Shown: positions 27,099-34,932 of the stretch, piece by piece
How the letters are laid out: every line of letters begins with the position of its first letter
How positions within the stretch are numbered: the first letter of the stretch is position 1
DNA from: Thermoguttaceae bacterium
Lineage (GTDB): Bacteria > Planctomycetota > Planctomycetia > Pirellulales > Thermoguttaceae
Length of the DNA: 64,000 nt
Direction of reading: 5' to 3'
Assembly: GCA_017441605.1 (NCBI GenBank)
Contig: JAFRXD010000067.1
Location: 1-64,000, forward strand
Notes under the pieces: generated by a model
What the model saw: only the letters and a program-made list of their open reading frames with translations
Told to the model about the DNA's origin: nothing
Databases searched by the model: none
Translations under genes and position numbers: made by a program

Positions 27099-29660
27099 AT
27101 GTCGCGAATCAAGATCTCGTTGGCGCTGGCGATCGTTTCGCTCGCCCTTCCCGCCGCCGTTTCGCTCGGAGCGGACTCGAGTCCGGCGGCCGTCGATCGC
27201 CGCGCCGAGGCGGCGCGCGAGTATTTCGCGCTGAAACAAGAAATCGCGAAGGGAACGCCCGAAAACGTCGCGAAAACCGCGCGAAACGAGCAGGCGACGA
27301 TTTGGGAAACCGACCGCGACCCGCTCGACGTCGTCGTTCGCCGAACCTCGGCGCTACTGGACGAGATCGAGTCTCAGCGCGACGACGACGCGACGAAAAC
27401 CGTCCGCGAGGCGTGGAGCGCGTTTCTCGGGAAATACGAGCGCGCGTCGGAGGGGGCGACGAAGGAGAGCGTCGCGACGCCGGAAAGCGCCGCCGCGCGC
27501 TTGGCGCTCTTCGACGAGGCTTGCGAATTGCGACGCGAAATCGCGCTGAAAAATCCGGCGCTCGGGTTCGACGACGTCGTCTTTATTAAGCGGCATTACT
27601 GCGAGGCGGTTCCCGGGGTCGAGACGATGGGAACGCACATGGTCGACCAGTTCTTCGGTTTCCACGCGTCGCCCGGGGGCGGGCTGTTCGTTCTGAAAAA
27701 CGCGTTTTCCGACAATCCCGAGTTGGTCGACGTCCTCGCGAATTCAGCGGTTCAAAACGGTCGGCTTAAGGGAACGAAACTCGACTCGACGTGGGGTTTC
27801 CTGGCGCCCCATTTGACCTACGACGGCAAGCAAATCTATTTCGCCGCCGCCGACACGAAATCGCCGCGCCACGCTTACGAGTGGACCGAGGACAACTCGT
27901 ACCACATCTTCCGCGTCAACGTCGACGGAACCGACTTAACCCAACTCACCGACGGTCCTTGGGACGATATCGACCCGTGTCTTCTCCCGAACGGGCGGGT
28001 CGTTTTCGTCTCGGAGCGCCGCGGAGGGTACGGTCGCTGCCACGCGCGCCCCTGCCCGAGCTACACGCTTCACTCGATGAATCCGGACGGAAGCGATATC
28101 GTCGCGCTGAGCGTCCACGAGACGAACGAATGGGCTCCAACGGTCGACAAGAACGGGATGATCGTCTACACGCGCTGGGACTACGTCGATCGCGGGGCTT
28201 GCCAAGCGCACCATCCTTGGACCTGCTTCCCCGACGGTCGCGACGCGCGCGCGGTTCAGGGGAACTACTCGGAGGACGAGCGCTCTCGACCTCACTTCGA
28301 GACCTCGTTAAAGCAAATCCCGGACTCCAATCTTTTCGTGGGAACCGCGTGCGGGCACCACACCCAAAACTTCGGGTCGATTTTCCTGCTCGATCCGCTC
28401 GTCGAGGACGACGACGTCGGGAGCGACCCTATGGCGCCTCTGCAACGCGTTACCCCGGACCAGCTCTTCCCCGAGGCGGAGATCCCCGCGCATCGCGCCC
28501 CGACCAACTACGGGCAGCCGTTCCCGTTGACCGAGGATCTTTACCTCGTCGTCTACGACGCGTTCAGCGACTCCTTCAAGGGTTCCAAGAACAATTTCGG
28601 TCTCTATCTGCTCGACTCGTTCGGAAATAAGGTTTTGCTCTATCGCGACCCGGAAATCTCGTGCCAACACCCGATTCCGCTCGCCGAGCGCCCGACTCCG
28701 CCGACGATTCCGCACCAAACCCTCGTCGGAATCCCGGAATCGGAGCGCGATCGCTTCGACGTCCCGGAGACGCTCCCGACGACCGCGACGGTCGGGTTGG
28801 TCGACGTCTATAAGACGACTCGCCCCTTCCCCGAGGGAACAAAGATCAAGGAGCTGCGGGTGGTGCAAGTCCTTCCCAAGACGACGCCCAAGGCGAACGT
28901 TCCGTGGATCGGGTTCGGGGGCGACAATTCCGCGCGCAAAGTTTTGGGAACGGTTCCGGTCGAAGAGGACGGCTCGGCGCGATTCGAGGTTCCGGTCAAC
29001 GTCCCGTTCTACGTTCAAGCGCTCGACGAGGATGGCGTCGCGGTTCAAACGATGCGCAGCGCGACTTACGCCCATCCCGGAGAGACGCTCACTTGCCTCG
29101 GCTGCCACGAGGGTCGCTTCAACGCGTCCCAAAACGCCGATTCCCCGACCCCGATCGCGTTTTCGCGCGCGCCCTCCAAAATCGAGCCGGACGTCAAGGG
29201 CTCCAACCCGTTCAACTATCCAACGTTGGTGCAGACGGTTCTCGACAAACATTGCGTCGAGTGCCACGAAAAGGGCGCGAAAGAGGGCAAAACGTTCGAA
29301 TTGGGGCGCGGTCCCGAAGATCAATACTTCTTTTCGTCGTACATCAATCTTCGTCCGTATATTTACGTAACCGGCAACGGCAACGCCAATCCGAAATGCC
29401 CCGTCGAAGAGCAGTCGGACCAAGGGTTTTCGTGGAACCTCTTCACCAAGGCGAAGAGTTACCCCGGGCAGTTCGGCGCCAACGCGTCGCCCCTGTGGCA
29501 AATCCTGAAAGAGGGGCATTACGACGTTAAATTAAGCGACGAAGAAAAACGCGCGATCGCCCTGTGGCTCGACTGCAATTGCGATTTCTTCGGGGCTTAC
29601 GAACTGGAAACCCTACAAGCGCAGCGTCGGGGAGAAGTCGTCTTGCCGACGCTCGAATAA
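27099..29660 (+). CDS. HzsA-related exported dihaem protein
   Basis: The protein has 853 residues from the ATG at 27099 with GAGGAG upstream; a TTG two codons earlier is unlikely. A signal peptide (SLALAIVSLALPAAVSLGA) is followed by a helical region, then a beta-propeller part with DLTQLTDGPWDDIDPCLLPNG and CHARPCPSYTLHSMN, the hallmark of proteins related to the hydrazine synthase alpha subunit. Two c-type haem sites follow: CLGCH at ~666-670 and CVECH at ~719-723. True hydrazine synthase belongs to anammox bacteria and needs HzsB and HzsC, which are absent. The probable role is periplasmic electron transfer or an unknown redox reaction. It lies 76 bp after the CobN-like gene. Confidence 0.8.
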   Translation: MSRIKISLALAIVSLALPAAVSLGADSSPAAVDRRAEAAREYFALKQEIAKGTPENVAKTARNEQATIWETDRDPLDVVVRRTSALLDEIESQRDDDATKTVREAWSAFLGKYERASEGATKESVATPESAAARLALFDEACELRREIALKNPALGFDDVVFIKRHYCEAVPGVETMGTHMVDQFFGFHASPGGGLFVLKNAFSDNPELVDVLANSAVQNGRLKGTKLDSTWGFLAPHLTYDGKQIYFAAADTKSPRHAYEWTEDNSYHIFRVNVDGTDLTQLTDGPWDDIDPCLLPNGRVVFVSERRGGYGRCHARPCPSYTLHSMNPDGSDIVALSVHETNEWAPTVDKNGMIVYTRWDYVDRGACQAHHPWTCFPDGRDARAVQGNYSEDERSRPHFETSLKQIPDSNLFVGTACGHHTQNFGSIFLLDPLVEDDDVGSDPMAPLQRVTPDQLFPEAEIPAHRAPTNYGQPFPLTEDLYLVVYDAFSDSFKGSKNNFGLYLLDSFGNKVLLYRDPEISCQHPIPLAERPTPPTIPHQTLVGIPESERDRFDVPETLPTTATVGLVDVYKTTRPFPEGTKIKELRVVQVLPKTTPKANVPWIGFGGDNSARKVLGTVPVEEDGSARFEVPVNVPFYVQALDEDGVAVQTMRSATYAHPGETLTCLGCHEGRFNASQNADSPTPIAFSRAPSKIEPDVKGSNPFNYPTLVQTVLDKHCVECHEKGAKEGKTFELGRGPEDQYFFSSYINLRPYIYVTGNGNANPKCPVEEQSDQGFSWNLFTKAKSYPGQFGANASPLWQILKEGHYDVKLSDEEKRAIALWLDCNCDFFGAYELETLQAQRRGEVVLPTLE

Positions 29661-29717
29661 TCGCCGCGATTCGCGGATCGCTTCGCCAACGGAATTTTTT
29701 ATAAGGAGACGTCGCCT

Positions 29718-30047
29718 ATGTTAATGGCTTTAATATCCGCCGGAATCCTAGTCGTTCTTATCAAAGCGTTCACCGACGAGGAAGTCAATCTCATCACCGC
29801 GTTTATCGCCTGTTTCGCGTCGCAGTTTGTCATCGCGCTGATCGCCAAGATGGGGCTCGCGCAAATGGAAAGTCCCGCGTTGCAACTTGTCGCCTACTTG
29901 GGAATAAGCGTTATCATAACGGGACTCGTCGTCAATTTCTTGTGTTCGACGAGTTTGAAGAGGGTCTTATTGATCGTCTTAACGTACTTCGTCGTTCAAG
30001 TCGTTCTCGCCGTTCTCTTGATGGGCGCGCTTAAAGCGGTCGCGTGA
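29718..30047 (+). CDS. Small four-helix membrane protein, unknown
   Basis: The protein has 109 residues, almost entirely hydrophobic, with about four membrane helices. It starts at 29718 behind AAGGAG, 57 bp after the HzsA-related gene, and ends before a strong terminator. So it is probably the last gene of the operon that begins near 20992. No known motif is seen. A membrane partner for the haem protein or the channel is possible but unsupported. Confidence 0.65.
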   Translation: MLMALISAGILVVLIKAFTDEEVNLITAFIACFASQFVIALIAKMGLAQMESPALQLVAYLGISVIITGLVVNFLCSTSLKRVLLIVLTYFVVQVVLAVLLMGALKAVA

Positions 30048-30077
30048 TTCGACGCGTCGGCAAAGCGAAAAAGAAGG

Positions 30078-30107
30078 CGCCTCGCGCGAGAACGCGAGGC
30101 GTTTTTT
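30078..30107 (+). terminator. Terminator between the haem-type operon and the TolC-like gene
   Basis: CGCCTCGCG and CGCGAGGCG form a 9 bp stem with a 6-base loop, followed by TTTTTTATTT. The run of A before the stem means it may also serve the convergent minus-strand gene. Confidence 0.85.
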
Positions 30108-33018
30108 ATTTATCGACTCCCGAGAGGGCTCGAGCGAATTGGTCGTTGGAGACGTTGGCGGGATAATAGGCGACGTACTCGGCGATCGCTTCGTTAAGCT
30201 CAATAACGATCTTGATATAAGCGAGAACTAACTCGCGCTGTTTCTCAAGAGTCGCGATCGGGGTTTGAATCTCGGTCGCTTGCGCTAGGTCGAGCGCCAG
30301 AGTACTTTGGGGGTCGCCCAACTTGGCGCCGATCTCTTGCGCGGAGCGAAGCCGCTCGGGAATCAGGGCGGCGGCGCGAGCCATCGCGGAGCTAACCCGC
30401 CTCGGGGACGCGAGATCGAATCGTTTTCCGCAGAACGGAATCGTGGTCGGGACGGGGTACCCGTACTGCGGGGAAACGCCGATCGCGCGCAAGAGGCGCG
30501 ATTGCGCGTCGCGAACCCTCGTCTTCGACTCGATCCAGCGCGCTTGCGCCCCGAGCGCTTTCGCCTTGAGGAACTCGTTTTGGTCGTTCGTTTTAAGCGC
30601 GGCGAGATAGCGCGAGTAGACGATCTCCTCGATTCTATTGCTCGCGAACGCGGACTGCAGCTCCCAGTAGGCGAGGACGACCCTCAGTCGAGGCTCGGGG
30701 GCGCGCGGAACGCGCGACAGCGCGTCTCGAAGGGACAGCGAGCGCTCGGACGCCCCGGTTTGCTCGTCGGTTCGAGGGGCTTGGGGCGCGAAATACGCCT
30801 CGGCGACCAGTTGCGCGCGCTTATAGTCGGGCTCGGGGGTCGCCGCCGCGGCCTGCTTCGCCGAATCGTAGGAGGGAACGGAGCCCTGTTGACCGGCGGG
30901 CGCGTAGGAGTCGAACCCCTGCTGACCGCGAACGATTAAGCCGCTCGCGGGCTCGTCGGAGCGCTCGCTCGGCAAAAGCTCGGCGAAAAGGCGATCGGCG
31001 CGCGCGTCGAACTCCTTCCAATAGACCCCTCCGTCGGGAATCGGGGCGGCTTGCTCGGGAGCCGCGACCGGGGAGGGAGCGGGATTCGGCGCGGGCTGGG
31101 GAACCGCCCACGCGGGGGGCGGATCGAGCCGCTCGTAACCGGTTACCACAAACGGATCAAAGGTCGGCGCGGATTGCGCGAGGACTCTCTCCTCCTCGGC
31201 CTTCTTTTTCGCTTCCTCCTCCGCCTTTCTCTTCGCCTCTTCCTCGGCGGCTTTCTTCGCGGCTTCTTCCGCGGCCTTTCTGGCGGCTTCCTCTTCGGCG
31301 GCCTTCTTCGCGGCCTCTTCGGCGGCCTTGCGCGCGGCTTCCTCTTCCGCCGCTTTCTTCGCGGCCTCTTCCGCGGCCTTTCTAGCGGCTTCCTCTTCGG
31401 CGGCTTTGCGCGCGACCTCCTCTTCCGCCGCTTTCTTCGCGGCCTCTTCCGCGGCCTTTCTAGCGGCCTCCTCTTCGGCGGCTTTGCGCGCGGCCTCCTC
31501 TTCCGCCGCTTTCTTCGCCTCGTCGTCGATTTGCGAGGCGAGCGGACCGGGAGCGGAGTAGGACGCGAGCAGCAGCGCCGGGGCGGAGTCGGGCGAGAGC
31601 GAGACGTTCGCGAGTTGGACGCCGGTCGAATTCGGCTCGGCGAGCGGAAGCGGCTCCAGCGGCTCGTAGGCGAACGCGTCGTCGGACGCGACCGGCGCGT
31701 CGCTATCGAGCGCGTAAAGATCGAGCCCGGGCAGAATTAAGCCGCGAGGGCGCCCCCAAGCGAGGGACGCGCTTTCGGTCGCCGTTCCGCGGGGCAAAAG
31801 CCCGGGCAAAACGAGCCCGCGCGCGCCGTAATCGAAGGAGGCGGAGGTCGTCCCCGGGCGGGGCTCGGCGCTCGGTTGGGTTCGTTGAGAGGACTGCGCG
31901 CCTTGGCCCGCGGAGCTCGGGCGCTGGTTCAGGGTCGCCAACAACGCCTCGCCGCGGACGTTTCCCGGCGTCGTTTCGCAGGAGTAGATCGCGATCGCGA
32001 TATTGTACCGGACCGTCGCCTCGATCAGCTCGCGGCAAGCCTCGCAGTAGCGATCGACCGCGTCGAAAAGGGAAACGGCGGTCGAGCTCGCAGAGCCGAA
32101 TTCCGTCTTGAGCAAACTCCACTCGACCGTTCGCTGATCGGCGCGCGCTCGCAGAGTCTCGTAGAGGGAGGGCAAAAGGGCGTTGAGGCGCGTCGCCTCG
32201 GCGGACAAGCGCCGACGCGCCGAAATTTCCTCGTATCGGGTCGCGTAGGTCTTCGCGGTCGGAAGGGTCGCCGGGACGTAGAGCGCGACGAGTCGATCGC
32301 CGACGCGCGTCGTCGCGTCGGACGCGCGCCGCCCCGCGGGAGTCGAGAACGCGGCGTCGAAATCGCTCTGCGCCTGAGCGAAGCGCAATCTCGCCTCGTC
32401 GCGAGTCGCCTTCGCTCCGTTGCGGGTCGCCAGGGCCAGGGCCGTCGCGTCGGGCGGGATTTGATTCGAGTATTTCTTCGAAAGCTGGCTTATGCACTCC
32501 TCGACGTAGGTCTGGCGAAGCGAGCTCAAATTGAACTCCGCGTACTTGCCCGAGAGATCCCAGTGGGCGATCAAGCGGTCGCGGCGCGCCGCGGGGGAGG
32601 AAACGCCGTACAGAAGCCGCTCCAGCGTCAGATCGCGCCCCTCGATTTCCGAGGCGCGCCGAGCGGGCTTGAAGAACTGGACCAACTGCGCCTCGATCGC
32701 GTCCCCGGCCGCGTCGCTCGCTTGCGACCGATCCTGGGCTTGCGACCGACCTTGGCCCTGACCTTGCGAAGATCCTTGCGACCCCGCGTCGGGACGATTC
32801 GCGGGAGCGCCGCCGCGTTGAGGGGGCGCGCCTTGGGGCGGGGTCCCCGCGCCGGGAGGGGCCGGAGCGTCGGAAGGGGGATCCATCGCGGGCATTTCGA
32901 GATCTTGCGCCAACGCGAGCGCGGAGGCTCCCAGCGCGAACGACGCGAGGAGCGAGGTCGTCGCTCGCGCGAAGGCTCTTTTGGCGGCGCGAATTCGCGA
33001 GGCGTCGTCGATTTTCAT
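30106..33018 (-). CDS. Exported TolC-like protein with two helical halves split by a TolA-like linker
   Basis: The protein has 970 residues. Residues 1-38 are a signal peptide ending ALALAQ. Residues ~40-105 are Pro/Gly/Gln/Ser-rich. A first helical half (~110-375) has YCEACRELIEATVRYNIAIAIY, the style of outer-membrane efflux protein hairpins. Residues ~500-610 are a run of AARKAAEE and AAKKAAEEE repeats as in TolA. The second half (~745-960) again has ELQSAFASNRIEEIVYSR and a closing VLAYIKIVIELNEAIAEYV. I read this as a duplicated TolC-type architecture with a long alpha-helical linker. The substrate and the pump partner are unknown. The start at 33018 is an ATG directly before the signal peptide. 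Confidence 0.6.
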   Translation of the reverse strand: MKIDDASRIRAAKRAFARATTSLLASFALGASALALAQDLEMPAMDPPSDAPAPPGAGTPPQGAPPQRGGAPANRPDAGSQGSSQGQGQGRSQAQDRSQASDAAGDAIEAQLVQFFKPARRASEIEGRDLTLERLLYGVSSPAARRDRLIAHWDLSGKYAEFNLSSLRQTYVEECISQLSKKYSNQIPPDATALALATRNGAKATRDEARLRFAQAQSDFDAAFSTPAGRRASDATTRVGDRLVALYVPATLPTAKTYATRYEEISARRRLSAEATRLNALLPSLYETLRARADQRTVEWSLLKTEFGSASSTAVSLFDAVDRYCEACRELIEATVRYNIAIAIYSCETTPGNVRGEALLATLNQRPSSAGQGAQSSQRTQPSAEPRPGTTSASFDYGARGLVLPGLLPRGTATESASLAWGRPRGLILPGLDLYALDSDAPVASDDAFAYEPLEPLPLAEPNSTGVQLANVSLSPDSAPALLLASYSAPGPLASQIDDEAKKAAEEEAARKAAEEEAARKAAEEAAKKAAEEEVARKAAEEEAARKAAEEAAKKAAEEEAARKAAEEAAKKAAEEEAARKAAEEAAKKAAEEEAKRKAEEEAKKKAEEERVLAQSAPTFDPFVVTGYERLDPPPAWAVPQPAPNPAPSPVAAPEQAAPIPDGGVYWKEFDARADRLFAELLPSERSDEPASGLIVRGQQGFDSYAPAGQQGSVPSYDSAKQAAAATPEPDYKRAQLVAEAYFAPQAPRTDEQTGASERSLSLRDALSRVPRAPEPRLRVVLAYWELQSAFASNRIEEIVYSRYLAALKTNDQNEFLKAKALGAQARWIESKTRVRDAQSRLLRAIGVSPQYGYPVPTTIPFCGKRFDLASPRRVSSAMARAAALIPERLRSAQEIGAKLGDPQSTLALDLAQATEIQTPIATLEKQRELVLAYIKIVIELNEAIAEYVAYYPANVSNDQFARALSGVDK
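31190..31528 (-). repeat. Coding repeat: Ala/Glu/Lys TolA-like linker
   Basis: The DNA repeats short units encoding AARKAAEE and AAKKAAEE about a dozen times within the TolC-like gene. Near-identical units make it prone to expansion and contraction. Confidence 0.8.
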
Positions 33019-33078
33019 AACCGAACTCCCGTATTCGACCGGGCGAGGTTTGCGCTCGATCGATTCGCTCGTTTCCTA

Positions 33079-33106
33079 TTGCGGAGACGAAAAAAAAATC
33101 TATAAT
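33079..33106 (+). promoter_or_regulatory. Possible promoter with long leader for the gene at 33335
   Basis: TTGCGG, 16 bp, TATAAT on the plus strand. The leader to 33335 is about 220 bp and contains a short GGGC/GCCC hairpin followed by seven T (33206-33226), which could act as a weak attenuator. The gap 33019-33334 has no gene. Confidence 0.4.
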
Positions 33107-33334
33107 GGAACCGGGGTCGAGAAGCTCGCGCGAGCGAGACTCCGCCCCATAGCACATTATACCCACGAAACGCCGGAATAGGAATAGCCTTTTTAACGAC
33201 GTTCGGGGCAATAAGGCCCTTTTTTTCAAAAGGTCTCGACGTTAATAGACATAATCGTTTAATGCGATACAATTAACGCGAGCCGTCGGGAAACGCGTCG
33301 GGAGCGAGAGCGCGTCGGCGCGGGGGGAGAAACC

Positions 33335-34360
33335 ATGGATCCGTCCTTTTACTTCACCGACTATGGCGACGAACTCGACGAAGCGGTCGAGGAAGGTCGC
33401 CGGAAGCGATTTTGGAAGCGCTTTATCGTATACGTGGTCGTTCTCGCGACGCTCGGAGCGATCGCGGGGCTCGTCGTCCATCGCTACTCCGCCCCGATCG
33501 ACATGGAGAAGGCGACGCGCGACAAGGCGATCGGCTGGCTCGTGATTCGCGATCTGACGACCGAGCCCCCGGAGACCAAGGAAAAGCTCTTCGATCTGTA
33601 CTTGGGGGGCGTTTCGATTCCCGACCCGGACAATCCCGCGGAAGTCGACTACGCGCTTCCGGAGGGGGCGAAGAAATTCTCCGGTCTGTTCCTCTCCGGT
33701 CGCGACGACAAGGTCGCCGAATGGCGCGCGAACCGAATTCGAGCGCCTTATTTGCGGGTCGACTACCTGCTCGCGCCCGAAAAGCGCCGTCCGGGCGCCC
33801 CGATTCTCTCGACCGACGTCGTTCCGAGCCCTAGTCTCGAGCGCGCGATAAGCGAGCGGCGCGAGGAATTGGCGCGAGGGCGAGCCAAAAAACCGAACGC
33901 GGAAAAGAACGTCCAATTTCTCGTGATGCAATGGTTCCTAACGAAAGCGAAGGCTTACGACGCGACTCCCGACGCCCAAAAGAAGGCGCGTCTCGACGCG
34001 GACGTCGACGAGCTCTTGCGATTCCAGCGCTTCTATAACGGAATTCGCGAAAGCGCGAGGAAAGCGCCGCTAACGCGCGTTCAGGCGCTCCGAGAATTCG
34101 AGATGACGATGGACGGATGGCTCGATTTCGCCGAGCCGGACGAGCTCGCGAGGGCGCTCTGGTACAAAGACGTCCTTGAAACCGGGGCGGCGCGCCAAAT
34201 CGGCGGGGGGGACGCCGGCAAACTCTTCGACGGGGTTCCCTGGCCCCCGACGTGGGCTTCCGGCGAAAAAACCGCGCCCGAGAAGCCGAAATTCGAGGAG
34301 TCCCCGTTTGGAAAAGCGCTCGAGTTCCTTCGCGACAAAGCGCTCGAGCCGAAAAAATAG
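33335..34360 (+). CDS. Unknown single-pass membrane protein
   Basis: The protein has 341 residues, starting at an ATG behind GGGGGGAGA. A charged cytoplasmic N-terminus (~1-27) precedes one membrane helix (~28-47, FIVYVVVLATLGAIAGLVV). The rest is a soluble, mostly helical extracytoplasmic domain rich in Lys, Glu and Pro, with short segments such as MQWFLTKAKAYDATPDAQKK that resemble a single TPR-like hairpin. No signal for a known family. It is followed after 12 bp by a GNAT acetyltransferase gene. Confidence 0.6.
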   Translation: MDPSFYFTDYGDELDEAVEEGRRKRFWKRFIVYVVVLATLGAIAGLVVHRYSAPIDMEKATRDKAIGWLVIRDLTTEPPETKEKLFDLYLGGVSIPDPDNPAEVDYALPEGAKKFSGLFLSGRDDKVAEWRANRIRAPYLRVDYLLAPEKRRPGAPILSTDVVPSPSLERAISERREELARGRAKKPNAEKNVQFLVMQWFLTKAKAYDATPDAQKKARLDADVDELLRFQRFYNGIRESARKAPLTRVQALREFEMTMDGWLDFAEPDELARALWYKDVLETGAARQIGGGDAGKLFDGVPWPPTWASGEKTAPEKPKFEESPFGKALEFLRDKALEPKK

Positions 34361-34372
34361 AACGATAACCCC

Positions 34373-34837
34373 ATGCGCGATTTTTTAATCGAAACGAACC
34401 GCCTAGTAATTCGCGTCGCCTCGCGCGAGACGATGGAGAAAATCGTCGATTCGCAATCGGAAGGGGAGCTAAAAGAAGCGTATCGAGAAATGCTCGACGG
34501 TTGCTTAACGGTCCCCGAGCAATGGGAATGGCGCGCCGTTTGGACGATCGAGACGAAAGAGGGCGAGCGCGTAGGAGATCTTTCCTTTAAGGGGATCGAT
34601 TCGGCTGGCGCCCCGGAAATCGGTTACGGAATCGTCGACGAATTCCAGGGTCGAGGCTACGCGACCGAGGCGGTCGGGGCGCTCGTCGATTGGGCGCTGA
34701 GTCGGCCCGGAGTCGTTCGCGTCGAAGCCGAGACCGAGCCGGACAACGCGGCCTCGAAGCGAGTTCTGGAAAAATGCGGGTTCGTCCCGACCGGAGCGCT
34801 CGGCGAAGAGGGACCGCGATTCGCGCGAGCGCGTTAA
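34373..34837 (+). CDS. GNAT-family N-acetyltransferase (RimJ/RimL type)
   Basis: The protein has 154 residues. It starts with ETNRLVIRVAS, the usual first strand, and has the acetyl-CoA loop EFQGRGYATEAVGALVDWA (Q-x-x-G-x-A/G) and the closing PDNAASKRVLEKCGFVPTG. The family acetylates amino groups of protein N-termini, antibiotics or small molecules; the substrate here is unknown. It has a weak ribosome site and lies 12 bp after the membrane-protein gene, so it is probably co-transcribed. A terminator follows. Confidence 0.88.
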   Translation: MRDFLIETNRLVIRVASRETMEKIVDSQSEGELKEAYREMLDGCLTVPEQWEWRAVWTIETKEGERVGDLSFKGIDSAGAPEIGYGIVDEFQGRGYATEAVGALVDWALSRPGVVRVEAETEPDNAASKRVLEKCGFVPTGALGEEGPRFARAR

Positions 34838-34863
34838 TCGCGCGTTGGGGCCACGACAAAGAG

Positions 34864-34904
34864 AAACGCGACCCGTCTCAAAAAGGCGAGTCGCGTTTTG
34901 TTTT
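34864..34904 (+). terminator. Terminator after the GNAT gene
   Basis: AAACGCGAC (34864-34872) pairs with GTCGCGTTT (34890-34898), followed by TGTTTT. It lies between convergent genes and has A-rich sequence on the other side, so it may work in both directions. Confidence 0.8.
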
Positions 34905-34932
34905 AGTTGGGAAATTAGTCGATTCTCGACGA

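Noticed and set aside
27099..29660. Genuine hydrazine synthase and an anammox organism
   Set aside because: The HzsA-like part is shared by many planctomycetes, hzsB/hzsC are absent, and the neighbours point to an ordinary heterotroph.
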